Positions 44,999 through 54,021 of a stretch of 64,000 bases of DNA are shown here, in pieces (position 1 is the stretch's first letter; each line of letters opens with the position of its first letter). Below the pieces are notes generated by a model. That model was not told the origin of the DNA. It worked only from the letters and a program-made list of their open reading frames with translations, and made no database searches. The translations under genes and the position numbers were made by a program. This stretch comes from Actinomycetales bacterium (lineage in GTDB: Bacteria > Actinomycetota > Actinomycetes > Mycobacteriales > Micromonosporaceae). The stretch is taken from NCBI GenBank assembly GCA_002919305.1, contig PKFB01000058.1, positions 119,549-183,548 of the forward strand, read 5' to 3'.

Positions 44999-46354
44999 GT
45001 CGGGATCAAGCTAGTCGTGGTACAGCCATTCGGACTGGGGGTACTCGTCCCTTATCGGGTGAGGGGTCCTTACCACCCGTCTGCTCTCTGTGCGTGACTA
45101 CAGGCTGGAGCATCCGGCTCGGGTGGGCGTCCAGGTCTTCCAACCGGTGGCTGCACAGCGGGCGGTGGGGCAGGCCCACGCCGCCAAAGGGCGCGATGGG
45201 TGCGCTGTTGAGGTGCTCTCGGGTAGGTGTACGTACGCGTCTGAGGTGTTGCGTTTTCGGCGTGGTCTGGAATCAGAACGTTTCCAGGGAGCAGGCTGAG
45301 AAGCAAAGCAGTTGATCAATCGGCCGTGATTTTTGATCGATTGAGAGGCGCACGGCTACCCAATGCCTCAGGGAGGATCTGAGAGCGGCCCCGATTCGTA
45401 CTTTTGTTTGAAGGCTCGGATATGAGAGGGGTTGATTATCGGAAATTTTCGACCCTGTCGGGTTTTGTGTGCCGTCATCGACGGATGGGCAATGCGGGAC
45501 CCATGAGGGTGCGCAGTGGGGCTGTGGAATCACCGAAGGTTGTCTTGGTGGGCTGCAGTCGGGGCGGGTAGCCTGCGCGGGGTGGCGGCATTCCCGCGGG
45601 CGTCCGGATCTCCAATTTGGGTGATCAGGCGCAGGTCGCGGTGGGGGTTTCACTGTGCGAGACCATCCGGTTATAGAGGCGTCACTGGTTCTCTTTTCTC
45701 AATCACTGATGTGTTGCTGACGGAATACATTCCGTCTTGGACTGGCCGCGGGAGAGGTGGCTTCAGGCTTGCGTATCTGGTGGCGCATCCAGGAGCGGAG
45801 GAGCCTGGCGCTAGCAGTACCGGTGCGAGGCGTGGCCCCGCTGTGTTCCGCTGACGACACGCCCTGATCAACCTGAGCGGACTCTGTGGCGTCGTGCTTC
45901 TGGCCTGGGCAGCGAGTGGGGAAAGCGACAGTGGTACTAGCTCTCTCGAGGTCGTCTAGATAATTTGTGTCATAGATGGCTTATGACTGACTTGTAGTGA
46001 TTCAAGGTGCTGTGTCTATCTATTTCATGTGGAAGGCGGGCCATAGTGTCTTGTGGTGCTGCCTGTGGTGCCGGACACTGTCTTATGTCGCCCCTTCGAA
46101 GAGTTGGAGCTAGCCCAGCGAAATTATCGGCATCCTTCTTTCTTATTAAGAAGTGAAGGAATTTCTACGTTTGAAGTGCGCAAGGGTGGGCTCAGATAAG
46201 AACCATATATGGGGCGCAACGGGTCAAAGTGGTCTGCCGCTACCGTTCGATCATGTCTACCGCTTTCCTGTCTTAGAATGCTGTGGCACAATTAGCCAAA
46301 GCAGCTTGCCTCTGAGTGGACGAAGTTCACTCAATCAACTCCGGAGCCCGACAC
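44999..46354. other. Long stretch without a recognisable gene
   Basis: These 1.36 kb show no convincing reading frame: the open frames present (for example 45516-45854 plus, 45273-45653 minus) have no family likeness, no good start signal, and unusual composition. The right part, 45940-46330, is noticeably AT-richer. It could hold an untranslated leader, an RNA gene or decayed coding sequence. Confidence 0.45.
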
Positions 46355-46534
46355 ATGAAGAGTCGTAATCTCCCCAGCCAAGTTGTACGGGCTGCGCTCA
46401 TGGCGGTCGCCGGTATAGCACTAGCGGTTGGTGTGTTCGCCGGGCCGGCGAGCGCTAGTGCGGAGGGGGCCAAGTACATCCACGTCGACACGGACGGCTA
46501 CACGGTGATCGCACACGGTAGCGAGTGGGGCTGA
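46355..46534 (+). CDS. Short secreted peptide
   Basis: A 59-residue ORF with a clear Sec signal peptide: a basic N-terminus (MKSRNLPSQVVR), a hydrophobic core (AALMAVAGIALAVGVFAG) and an AxA site (PASASA). Cleavage would leave about 25 residues, AEGAKYIHVDTDGYTVIAHG plus a short end. GGAG lies nine bases before the ATG at 46355; an in-frame start at 46316 is less likely. The mature part has no cysteine and no recognised family. It lies 49 bases before the GGDEF/EAL gene and might be coexpressed. Confidence 0.6.
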   Translation: MKSRNLPSQVVRAALMAVAGIALAVGVFAGPASASAEGAKYIHVDTDGYTVIAHGSEWG

Positions 46535-46583
46535 TGTCGACTAGGCTGTGATCCCTCGGTTTAAGGTCTGCCGTTGACCGCCG

Positions 46584-49148
46584 ATGGGAGGGCCGGTGTC
46601 GCAACTGTCGCGTGAGCGCTCAGGGAAGGCGACTACCGGCCGTGGCGGTGCAGTCCTTGTATGGCCATTCATTATTTTACTCACGGTAGTCACCGGTGCT
46701 ATTTCCTTTCCGGTCATCCGTGACTCTTGGCGAGAAGCCCTGGAAAATCCAGAACGTTTCCTACTATTTACCGGACTTTTCCTGCTGGCTTTCGTCTCGC
46801 GGCTGCAATTTGAGTTTGGTCGGCAGGCCTACCTCGTCACGCTCAGTGACGTTCCGCTCGCTGTCGGGTTGTTCTGGGTAGACCCAACCACGCTTCTTGT
46901 CACCCGTCTGCTGGCGGGGACCGCTGTTCAGATCAGAAGACGGCACCCGCTTCAAAAGGCGTGCTTCAACGTCGTCATCGGGTGCCTCGAAGTCATCATC
47001 GCCGTCCGCGTGGTTGAGGCTCTCGGCTTGGGTCAGTGGAACGCACCGAGCACATGGGGGACGGCGTACCTCGCCATGATCGTGGCGCTGGCGGCGGGGG
47101 CCGTCCCGGTCTTCACCGTGATCGGGCTCGTCCAAGGCCTGCCTCGCCAGCAGGATCTGATACAGATCGGCGCCTCGATCCTGCTCGCCGGCGTCCTCAA
47201 CACCACGGTCGCTCTCGTCGTCGTCATGCTCGTCGAGCGTTCACCGTGGGCATCGATCCTGCTGCTGATCATGGCTGCGGTGCTCATCCTCGGATATCGG
47301 GCGTACGAGAGATCCGTGAAACAGCACCGCCGCCTGGGGGAGATGTATGAACTGACCAGAGCGTTGGAGGTCGCCCGTCGGGAAGGCACGCTCGTCGATG
47401 TTCTCCTGACCCGGGTACGCGACCTCATGAACGCCGAGTACGCCACGCTCTGGCTGCCCGCCCAAGGACGCCGGCATCCGGAAGTGCTGCTGTCGGCGCG
47501 TCTGGACACCACCGGGCTCCTGGACATGCCTCCCACTCCGGCGCTGCTGCGAGAGTTGGCGGTCAACCGAGGGGAGACGATCGCGGTAGGCCCCAAGATG
47601 GGCGCCGAGGAGACCCGGAAACTCCTGCGGGAACACCGGATCAAAGACGCCATTGTGGTCCCGCTCCGATCCGGCCAGGCGGTGATCGGATGCCTGGAAG
47701 TCGCCAACCGCTTGGGGGACCTGGAGCGGTTCGACCAGGAGGACGTCCGGCTCCTGGAGACATTGGGCGCCCACGCCGCCGTCGCCGTCGAGAACTCGCG
47801 CCTGGTGGATCGGCTTCGCTTCGACGCCTACCACGACGGCCTCACTCTGCTCGCCAACCGGCGCCGCATGCTGGCGGCTCTGGAAGAAGCCGTCAAGATC
47901 CGAGCACCCGGCGAGGTCGTAGCCGTCATGCAGTTCGACGTGGACAGCATGCGGGACGTCAACGACTCGCTCGGCCACCAAGCGGGGGACAAGCTGCTCG
48001 TCGAAGTCGCCCGACGGCTCTCCGCCGCCGCACCTCCGGGTGCCCTGGTGGGACGGGTCGGCGGTGACGAGTTCACGGTGCTGCTGCGCATCGAGAGCGC
48101 CGACGCGGCGGAGGCCTTGGCCCGGCAACTCCGTGAGGCGCTACAGGAGCCATTCGGGCTGGGCGCGCTCACCGTGGACGTGGACACGACCGTCGGTATC
48201 GCCGTGCACCCCGACCACGGCTCCGAACCGGAGATCCTGCTGCAACGCGCCGACCTGGCCAATCAGACCGCGAAGCAGGTCTCCTCCTCGGTCGCCCTGT
48301 TCAACCTGGGTATGGAATCCCGCAGCGTCCGACGCCTTGGGCTCGCCGGCGATCTACGACGCGCCCTGGACGCCGGGCAGATCGAGGTCTACTTCCAACC
48401 CAAGGTGGCGTTGCGCGGGCGGGCCCTGGTCGGGGTGGAGTGCCTCGCCCGCTGGGAACACCCATCACATGGGTCGGTCGCTCCTGAGGACTTCATCACA
48501 GTCGCGGAACACACCGGTCAGCTTGGGCGGCTCACCGAGGTCGTCCTGCGTGAAGGGCTACAACGCTGCCGACAGTGGGCCGACGAGGGACGCCCACTGG
48601 GGGTAGCGGTCAACCTGTCACCGCGTACCCTCAGCGACCCTGCCTTCCCCTCCACCATCGAGGAACTGCTGTCCGAGTACAACGTCGAGCCCGACCGACT
48701 GACATTGGAGATTACCGAGCACGGGATGGTCGCCGAAACCGACAAGCCGCTCCCCACGCTGCGACGCCTCCACGACATGGGAATCCGGCTCTCGGTCGAC
48801 GACTTCGGCACCGGATACTCCTCGCTGTCCTACCTGCGTAGGTTGCCCGTGCACGAAGTCAAGGTGGACCGCACCTTCGTGCAGAACATGGCGACCGACC
48901 CCGGCGACCTGGCGATCGTGCGGGCTGTGGTGGATCTCTCACGGCACTTCGGCTACTCGGTGGTCGCCGAAGGCGTGGAGAGCGAGCTGACGCTCTCCCT
49001 GCTGGAAGACATGGGCTGTGACGTTGGTCAAGGATTCCTGTTCTCCAGGCCCCTGCCCTACGAGCGGCTCGAGACGTGGTTCGGAGCACAGACCGAACTG
49101 GAACCCACCCCCGCCGGCACCGTCCGACGGCTACGCCTGGTCCCGTAG
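46584..49148 (+). CDS. Membrane GAF-GGDEF-EAL cyclic-di-GMP protein
   Basis: This 854-residue protein could make and degrade cyclic-di-GMP. Residues about 25-235 contain several membrane helices, followed by a GAF-like domain (about 255-410), a GGDEF domain with an intact GGDEF at 493-497, and an EAL domain. The EAL domain has ECLAR in the signature position, NLSPRTLSD, LEITEHG, DDFGTGYSS and VAEGVES, so metal-binding residues appear complete. The start is uncertain: ATG 46584, or GTG 46596 shortly after GGGAGGG. No sensory ligand can be assigned. Confidence 0.92.
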   Translation: MGGPVSQLSRERSGKATTGRGGAVLVWPFIILLTVVTGAISFPVIRDSWREALENPERFLLFTGLFLLAFVSRLQFEFGRQAYLVTLSDVPLAVGLFWVDPTTLLVTRLLAGTAVQIRRRHPLQKACFNVVIGCLEVIIAVRVVEALGLGQWNAPSTWGTAYLAMIVALAAGAVPVFTVIGLVQGLPRQQDLIQIGASILLAGVLNTTVALVVVMLVERSPWASILLLIMAAVLILGYRAYERSVKQHRRLGEMYELTRALEVARREGTLVDVLLTRVRDLMNAEYATLWLPAQGRRHPEVLLSARLDTTGLLDMPPTPALLRELAVNRGETIAVGPKMGAEETRKLLREHRIKDAIVVPLRSGQAVIGCLEVANRLGDLERFDQEDVRLLETLGAHAAVAVENSRLVDRLRFDAYHDGLTLLANRRRMLAALEEAVKIRAPGEVVAVMQFDVDSMRDVNDSLGHQAGDKLLVEVARRLSAAAPPGALVGRVGGDEFTVLLRIESADAAEALARQLREALQEPFGLGALTVDVDTTVGIAVHPDHGSEPEILLQRADLANQTAKQVSSSVALFNLGMESRSVRRLGLAGDLRRALDAGQIEVYFQPKVALRGRALVGVECLARWEHPSHGSVAPEDFITVAEHTGQLGRLTEVVLREGLQRCRQWADEGRPLGVAVNLSPRTLSDPAFPSTIEELLSEYNVEPDRLTLEITEHGMVAETDKPLPTLRRLHDMGIRLSVDDFGTGYSSLSYLRRLPVHEVKVDRTFVQNMATDPGDLAIVRAVVDLSRHFGYSVVAEGVESELTLSLLEDMGCDVGQGFLFSRPLPYERLETWFGAQTELEPTPAGTVRRLRLVP

Positions 49149-49518
49149 CCCAATCCAACGACCCGGCCCTTCCCAGACGCTTGGCCTGTGCCTGTGGGTG
49201 TGGGCGTCGCCTGTGTCTTGTGAACGCCGCCAGGGCCCGCTCCCGGCCTGATCCCGCCGGCCTGTGGCCGGAAGCCTCAGGACTGGAGCCGGACGTGAGC
49301 GATCGAGGAGGAGTAAGACCCCGAGAGGGCGATCACCGGTGAGCAGGATCCTGAGGGGACGACGGGCGCCAAGAGAGACAGCGCCGCCGTCGACGGCTGG
49401 GAGGACACCGTCCTTGACCTGCGGATACGCCGGTGTCGAAAGTGAGGGAGGGATCCCATTTCACGTCTCGGCCGACCACCGTGTACTCTTACCCCTGCGC
49501 ATCACTCCTGATGTGCAG
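49149..49518 (+). promoter_or_regulatory. Upstream region and possible promoter of the tRNA-Thr unit
   Basis: No gene is supported in this 370-base gap. TTCACG (49460-49465) and TACTCT (49484-49489), 18 bases apart, could form the promoter of the tRNA-Thr/tRNA-Met unit. The same TACTCTT occurs before rpmG (50146) and before rplJ (56526). Confidence 0.4.
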
Positions 49519-49591
49519 GCCCCTTTAGCTCAGTCGGCAGAGCGTCTCCATGGTAAGGAGAAGGTCTACGGTTCGATTCCGTAAAGGGGCT
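49519..49591 (+). tRNA. tRNA-Thr (anticodon GGT)
   Basis: The acceptor arms GCCCCTT and AAGGGGC pair perfectly. The anticodon stem TCTCC/GGAGA holds the loop ATGGTAA with GGT at 49552-49554. The T arm reads ACGGTTCGATTCCGT. CCA is not encoded. Confidence 0.95.
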
Positions 49592-49671
49592 CTTGATCGT
49601 GTCACCACCTGGGGCGGCACGATCCGGTCGTCGACACGATGGCGACCCCTGCGGGCTGATCGCCCGTATGC

Positions 49672-49744
49672 GGCGGTGTAGCTCAGGTGGTAGAGCAAGC
49701 GGCTCATAATCGCTGTGTCGCCGGTTCGAATCCGGCCACCGCTA
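49672..49744 (+). tRNA. tRNA-Met (elongator-type, anticodon CAT)
   Basis: GGCGGTG pairs with CACCGCT with a single G-T at the end. The anticodon loop CTCATAA has CAT at 49705-49707. The paired first position and the context beside tRNA-Thr fit the elongator tRNA-Met. CCA is not encoded. Confidence 0.93.
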
Positions 49745-49745
49745 C

Positions 49746-49836
49746 GCGATCGGTGCACCCTGCTCGCAGCAGCGAGCTGGATGGCTGCGTGTAAGCAGCC
49801 GGGGTAACCCTTCAACCCTTTAGCGATCGGTGCACC
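49746..49836 (+). repeat. 14-base direct repeat flanking two small hairpins after tRNA-Met
   Basis: GCGATCGGTGCACC occurs at 49746-49759 and again at 49823-49836. Between the copies are two perfect six-base hairpins, GCTCGC/GCGAGC (49762-49777) and GGCTGC/GCAGCC (49783-49800). The hairpins may end the tRNA transcript. The rest of the gap to rpmG holds no gene; TACTCT at 50146 may be the rpmG -10. Confidence 0.5.
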
Positions 49837-50233
49837 TTTGCGTGCGTACCCGCGACCTGATCGCTTCACCTCAAACTCAGCAAAGCCCCTTTAAGCTGTC
49901 TCTAGCGTCAGAAGCCTCTTATCGTCGTATAAACCCGAATCATGATGTTTTGCCGCCGCTGTTCAGGGCGTTCACCCGCGTACCCCAGGGGGTCCCGGCA
50001 GCACCGGCAACCACCCCCGCTAACCTCCGTGACGGCCCCGCATCCGGGGAATACCTCGGGGATCCAGCACCTTGGGGTTCAAGGAGTAACAGAGGTACGC
50101 GCCCCACAAGGCGCCGGTCCACCGAGTGGCCACCTGGCCAACTGTTACTCTTGAACGTCCCCTCCAGGGGCTTCGGATCACCGATCCACACAGACACGAA
50201 ACACGTCCCACTGAACGAGGAAGGCGCTCCGCC

Positions 50234-50401
50234 GTGGCCAAGGCGACCGATGTCCGTCCCAAGATCACGATGGCGTGTGTGGAGTGCAAGGAACGCAACT
50301 ACATCACACGCAAGAACCGTCGTAACGACCCCGACCGGCTGGAGCTGAAGAAGTTCTGCCCGCGTTGCGGTCGTCACACCGTGCACCGCGAGACCCGCTG
50401 A
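50234..50401 (+). CDS. rpmG: 50S ribosomal protein L33
   Basis: A 55-residue L33 of the zinc-binding (C+) kind, with CVEC near residues 15-18 and CPRC near residues 43-46. The GTG at 50234 begins the family N-terminus ([17 protein letters not shown]); the frame is open further upstream but is not conserved-looking there. GAGGAAGG lies upstream. Its place between tRNA-Met and hadA is the standard actinobacterial order. Confidence 0.93.
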   Translation: MAKATDVRPKITMACVECKERNYITRKNRRNDPDRLELKKFCPRCGRHTVHRETR

Positions 50402-50463
50402 CGTCTCCGCGGCGCCCGTCCGGACGACCGGCGCGGCGACCGAACGGGGATACGGCACAACGG

Positions 50464-50469
50464 TAGGGT
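50464..50469 (+). promoter_or_regulatory. -10 element of a probable leaderless hadA promoter
   Basis: TAGGGT lies exactly seven bases before the ATG at 50477, and no Shine-Dalgarno site is present. This matches the pattern before nuoA and nuoC of the second nuo set. Confidence 0.4.
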
Positions 50470-50476
50470 CCTGGCC

Positions 50477-50926
50477 ATGCCCCTTGATCAGTCGTTCGTC
50501 GGTCGTACCTATCCCCCTACCCCGCCCTATGAGGTGGGCAGGGAGAAGATCCGCGAGTTCGCCGACGCGGTGGGTGATCCGCACCCCGCGTACCGGGACG
50601 TGGCCGCCGCTAAGGAGCTGGGTCATCCGGACGTCATCGCGCCCCCCACGTTCCCGATCGTCTTCACCTACGCGGCCAGCCAGCGGTTGATCAACGACCC
50701 TGAGCTGGGACTGGACTTCAGCCGGGTGGTACACGGAGATCAAAAGTTCGTGTACACCCGGCCGGTCCGGGCAGGGGATCAGCTGACCTGCGTGGTGACG
50801 GTCGAGACCATCCGTTCAATGGCGGGTAACGACATCATCACCACCCGCACCGATGTCACCACGGTCGACGGGGAACCCGTGCTGACCGCGTGGTCGACCC
50901 TGGTCGTCAGAGGGGAGGAGCGGTGA
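50477..50926 (+). CDS. hadA: (3R)-hydroxyacyl-ACP dehydratase subunit HadA-like
   Basis: A 149-residue hot-dog-fold protein of the MaoC-like N-terminal dehydratase family. In mycobacteria HadA at this same position between rpmG and secE pairs with HadB as a fatty acid synthase II dehydratase; here the substrate-side subunit has FADAVGDPHPAYRD and APPTFPIVFTY. Whether this organism uses it in fatty acid elongation or another thioester pathway is not shown. The stop shares a base with hadB (TGATG), so the two are cotranslated. Confidence 0.87.
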   Translation: MPLDQSFVGRTYPPTPPYEVGREKIREFADAVGDPHPAYRDVAAAKELGHPDVIAPPTFPIVFTYAASQRLINDPELGLDFSRVVHGDQKFVYTRPVRAGDQLTCVVTVETIRSMAGNDIITTRTDVTTVDGEPVLTAWSTLVVRGEER

Positions 50927-51375
50927 TGGCCGGTGGGGTCAGGTACGCCGACGTGGAGGTGGGCACCCAGCTGCCGCCCAAGGTATTCACCGTCACCCGG
51001 GCTGACCTGGTGAGGTACGCGGGGGCCTCCGGTGACTTCAACCCGATCCACTGGAGTGACCGGACGGCTCGCGCGGTCGGGCTCCCTGGGGTGATCGCGC
51101 ACGGCATGCTCACCATGGGGTTGGCGATCCGGGTCGTGACCGAATGGGTCGCCGATCCGGCAGCGATCGTCGAGTACGGGGTGCGCTTCACCCGCCCGGT
51201 GGTGGTGCCCGATGACGACACCGGTACGCAGGTGACGGTCAGTGGAGTGGTGAAGAAGACCTTCGACGACGGCCGCGTCCAGATCGATCTGACGGCCACC
51301 TGCGGCGGTGAGGGCGGCGACGGTGGGGAGAAGGTGCTGACCCAGGCACGCGCCATCGTCAAGCTCCCGTCGTGA
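50926..51375 (+). CDS. hadB: (3R)-hydroxyacyl-ACP dehydratase subunit HadB-like
   Basis: A 149-residue MaoC-type hot-dog protein, the catalytic partner of the upstream gene. The active-site hydratase 2 motif is visible in SGDFNPIHWSD near residues 36-46 (Asp and His), followed by GVIAHGMLTMG. GGGGAGGAG precedes the ATG at 50926. No third gene (hadC) follows; the strand ends here in a terminator facing aspC. Confidence 0.9.
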   Translation: MAGGVRYADVEVGTQLPPKVFTVTRADLVRYAGASGDFNPIHWSDRTARAVGLPGVIAHGMLTMGLAIRVVTEWVADPAAIVEYGVRFTRPVVVPDDDTGTQVTVSGVVKKTFDDGRVQIDLTATCGGEGGDGGEKVLTQARAIVKLPS

Positions 51376-51394
51376 GAGTCCTTTGACGTCACGC

Positions 51395-51438
51395 AGGCCT
51401 CGGGAATCCGGTGATCAGCGGACCTCGAGGCCTTTATT
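51395..51438 (+). terminator. Terminator after hadAB
   Basis: AGGCCTCG (51395-51402) pairs with CGAGGCCT (51426-51433) and is followed by TTATT. Confidence 0.68.
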
Positions 51439-51613
51439 CATTCATGCTTCCCGCGCGTACCCCACCGTCTGCTATCCCTCCGCTTCGCTGTGAACGGGCG
51501 CCGTGGCGGCGAGAGAGGCCCGTGAAGGCGGCCGTCGTCCGACACGGCGATGCGGCAGGGAAGAGCGGCAGGGAAGACAGGAAAGCGGCAGAGAAAAAGC
51601 AGAGAAAAGAGGA

Positions 51614-51652
51614 AACGCGAAAGGCCCGGTCCCGCTTGACGGGAACCGGGCC
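51614..51652 (-). terminator. Terminator after aspC
   Basis: GGCCCGGT/ACCGGGCC plus CCCG/CGGG with one bulged A form a 12-base stem with a five-base loop (51623-51652). Read on the minus strand it continues into TTTCGCGTTT and a long pyrimidine-rich tract (to about 51540), 85 bases after the aspC stop. Confidence 0.7.
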
Positions 51653-51736
51653 CTCACGCATGACCATGGCCGCGGCACGTCAGACCCGAGGGCGGGTACG
51701 CGACCAGCACACAGCCAGGTACGCGATCAGCGCGCC

Positions 51737-52945
51737 TTAGGCGAACAAGCGCTGCAGACGCGAGATGCCTTCGACGAGGTCGTCGTCTCCCAGGGCGTAG
51801 GACAGCCGGAAGTACCCGGGCGTGCCGAAGGCTTCACCCGGCACCACCGCGACCTCGGCCTCCTCCAACACCAGCGAGGCCAGCTCAGCGGAGGTGTGCG
51901 CCACCTTGCCGCGTATCTCACGCCCCAGCAGACCCTTGACGCTGGGGTACGCATAGAACGCGCCCTGCGGCTCCGGGCAGACGACCCCATCGATCGCCGA
52001 GAGCATCTCGACGATGGTTCGCCGCCGCCGGTCAAAGGCCGCACGCATCTCCGCCACCGCGTCCAACGGGCCGGTGACGGCGGCCAGCGCCGCGGCTTGG
52101 GCGACGTTGCAGACGTTGGAGGTGGCGTGTGACTGGAGATTCGTGGCCGCCTTGATCACATCCACCGGGCCGATCATCCAGCCTACGCGCCAGCCGGTCA
52201 TCGCGTAGGTCTTAGCGACCCCGTTGAGCACCACACAGGTGTCGGCGAGCTCGGGCACCACAACCGGCATGGAGACGTGCCGGGCCTCGCCGTAGACCAG
52301 GTGCTCGTAGATCTCGTCGGTGATTACCCAGATGCCGTGCTCAACCGCCCAACGGCCGATCGCCTCGACCTGCTTGGGCGGGTAGACGGCCCCGGTCGGG
52401 TTGGAGGGGGAGCAGAACAGCAGAACCTTGGTACGCGGCGTGCGGGCCTTCTCCAACGCCTCCACGCTGACCAGGTAACCGGACTCCTCGGTGGTGGGAA
52501 CCTCGACGGGGACCCCACCGGCGAGCTGAATCGCCTCGGGGTAGGTGGTCCAGTAGGGGGTGGGCAGCAGGACCTCATCGCCGGGGTCCAGCAGCGTGGC
52601 GAACGCCTGGTACACCGCCTGCTTGCCGCCGTTGGTGATCAGCACCTGGTCGGCGGTGATGTCGTAACCAGAGTCGCGCTTGGTTTTCTCCGCGACCGCG
52701 GCTCGCAGTTCAGGCAGACCCGCGGTCGGGGTGTAACGGTGGTTACGCGGAACCGCACAGGCGGCCTGGGCGGCCTCGACGATGTAGCCGGGCGTGGGAA
52801 AGTCAGGCTCACCGGCGCCAAAGCCGATCACCGGACGCCCAGCGGCCTTCATGGCCTTCGCGGTGGCGTCAACGGCGAGGGTGGCTGACGGGGCGATGCC
52901 CCCCACCCGGCGGGACACACGGGATCTGGGTGCAGCGGCGCTCAT
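51737..52945 (-). CDS. aspC: Pyridoxal phosphate-dependent aspartate aminotransferase
   Basis: A class I aminotransferase of 402 residues that probably interconverts aspartate/2-oxoglutarate and oxaloacetate/glutamate. Visible marks are [10 protein letters not shown] near residue 43, [13 protein letters not shown] near residue 175, and the PLP-lysine region [14 protein letters not shown] near residue 240. The ATG at 52945 begins a typical N-terminus ([20 protein letters not shown]); an ATG at 52954 would add three residues. It lies on the opposite strand within the rpmG-secE block, as in other actinobacteria. Confidence 0.92.
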   Translation of the reverse strand: MSAAAPRSRVSRRVGGIAPSATLAVDATAKAMKAAGRPVIGFGAGEPDFPTPGYIVEAAQAACAVPRNHRYTPTAGLPELRAAVAEKTKRDSGYDITADQVLITNGGKQAVYQAFATLLDPGDEVLLPTPYWTTYPEAIQLAGGVPVEVPTTEESGYLVSVEALEKARTPRTKVLLFCSPSNPTGAVYPPKQVEAIGRWAVEHGIWVITDEIYEHLVYGEARHVSMPVVVPELADTCVVLNGVAKTYAMTGWRVGWMIGPVDVIKAATNLQSHATSNVCNVAQAAALAAVTGPLDAVAEMRAAFDRRRRTIVEMLSAIDGVVCPEPQGAFYAYPSVKGLLGREIRGKVAHTSAELASLVLEEAEVAVVPGEAFGTPGYFRLSYALGDDDLVEGISRLQRLFA

Positions 52946-53247
52946 GCCGCCCATGTTTCCAGATGGTGACGTGGTTTTCAGAACGGGTATCCACGTGGTG
53001 GACGGCCATCACGGCGACGCCGTCCGGTCCGCAGCCACCAACACGTCGATCTTGTGGCGCCCGGAGTTGGTGTAAAGGGAATGAGACCGTACACTGACCG
53101 TCTGGGGTGAGACCCCAACCCAGCCTGTCTGTCAGGAACGTCTGGGTGTGGCGCTCGCCCCGGAATCGTGACGACACTGGAAATTGACCACCAGTCCGTG
53201 ATATGTCACACGTGGCACACGGTCGATCAACACCAGTGCCGACACGA

Positions 53248-53323
53248 AGGGGCGTGGCGCAATTGGCAGCGCAGCGGTCTCCAAAACCGCAGGTTGCAGG
53301 TTCGAGTCCTGTCGCCCCTGCCA
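53248..53323 (+). tRNA. tRNA-Trp (anticodon CCA)
   Basis: AGGGGCG and CGCCCCT pair perfectly, with discriminator G and an encoded CCA. The anticodon loop CTCCAAA has CCA at 53281-53283. The secE start lies only 32 bases after it, so the tRNA is probably cut from a secE-nusG transcript, an arrangement seen in other actinobacteria. Confidence 0.95.
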
Positions 53324-53355
53324 GGCCGGCGTAGTCGACGCGGGAGAGGGCTGAA

Positions 53356-53910
53356 GTGGCCGACAAGAAGCGGCGCGGTAAGGACGCCGACGACGAGCGT
53401 CTCGACAAGGATGCCCTCGAGGCTACCGACGACGCCCCCGACGCTGAGGGCGACGACAACCTCGACGAGGCCAACCTTGACGAGACCGACGCGGTCAAGG
53501 ATGACCCCGACGCCGAGGACGAAGGGGATGACTCCCCGCGGCGCGGTACGACCGGGTCCAAAGAGCGTGGAAAGGCTGCCCTAGCGACCCGTCCCCGCAC
53601 CCGGCCCAAGGCTGATTCCGACTCTGAGGAGCGGCGTCGTCCTCGTAAGCGTAGCCGGAAGGCGGCGAAGAGCGCCAAGACGACGGCACCGGCTAAGTCG
53701 CGTGGCGGGCCGATTGGCTTCCTCATCCGGTTCATTCGGGAGGTCGTCGCCGAGCTGCGCAAGGTGGTGTGGCCGACCCGTAAGGTGCTGTACAACTACA
53801 CCGCCGCAGTGATCGTCTTCGTGGTCGTGTTGACCGGCATCATCGTGCTGCTGGACTACCTGTTCGCCCGGGGCGTGCTGTGGGTATTCAGCGGCGGTGG
53901 CAGCGGGTGA
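53356..53910 (+). CDS. secE: Preprotein translocase subunit SecE
   Basis: SecE is the small essential clamp subunit of the SecYEG channel. The conserved core is at the C-terminus: FIREVVAELRKVVWPTRK near residue 126, then one membrane helix at about 148-172. The 184-residue protein carries a 110-residue N-terminal extension that is very acidic (Asp/Glu) up to about residue 62 and then basic (Arg/Lys). SecE cores are about 60-75 residues. GTG 53356 follows GGGAGAGG. Confidence 0.93.
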   Translation: MADKKRRGKDADDERLDKDALEATDDAPDAEGDDNLDEANLDETDAVKDDPDAEDEGDDSPRRGTTGSKERGKAALATRPRTRPKADSDSEERRRPRKRSRKAAKSAKTTAPAKSRGGPIGFLIRFIREVVAELRKVVWPTRKVLYNYTAAVIVFVVVLTGIIVLLDYLFARGVLWVFSGGGSG

Positions 53911-54021
53911 CGTACCTGGCGTAACGAGCCCGGAGCCGGAAGCCGGCCCGGGCTCGACCCGTAATAATGGTCATCAGTAAGGATGGCCATCGAACAACGC
54001 ATCGTACGGAAGTGAGCAAGC

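Noticed and set aside
45516..45854. 112-codon plus-strand frame in the gene desert
   Set aside because: No Shine-Dalgarno site, no recognisable domain, and Arg/Gly/Trp-rich composition typical of chance frames.
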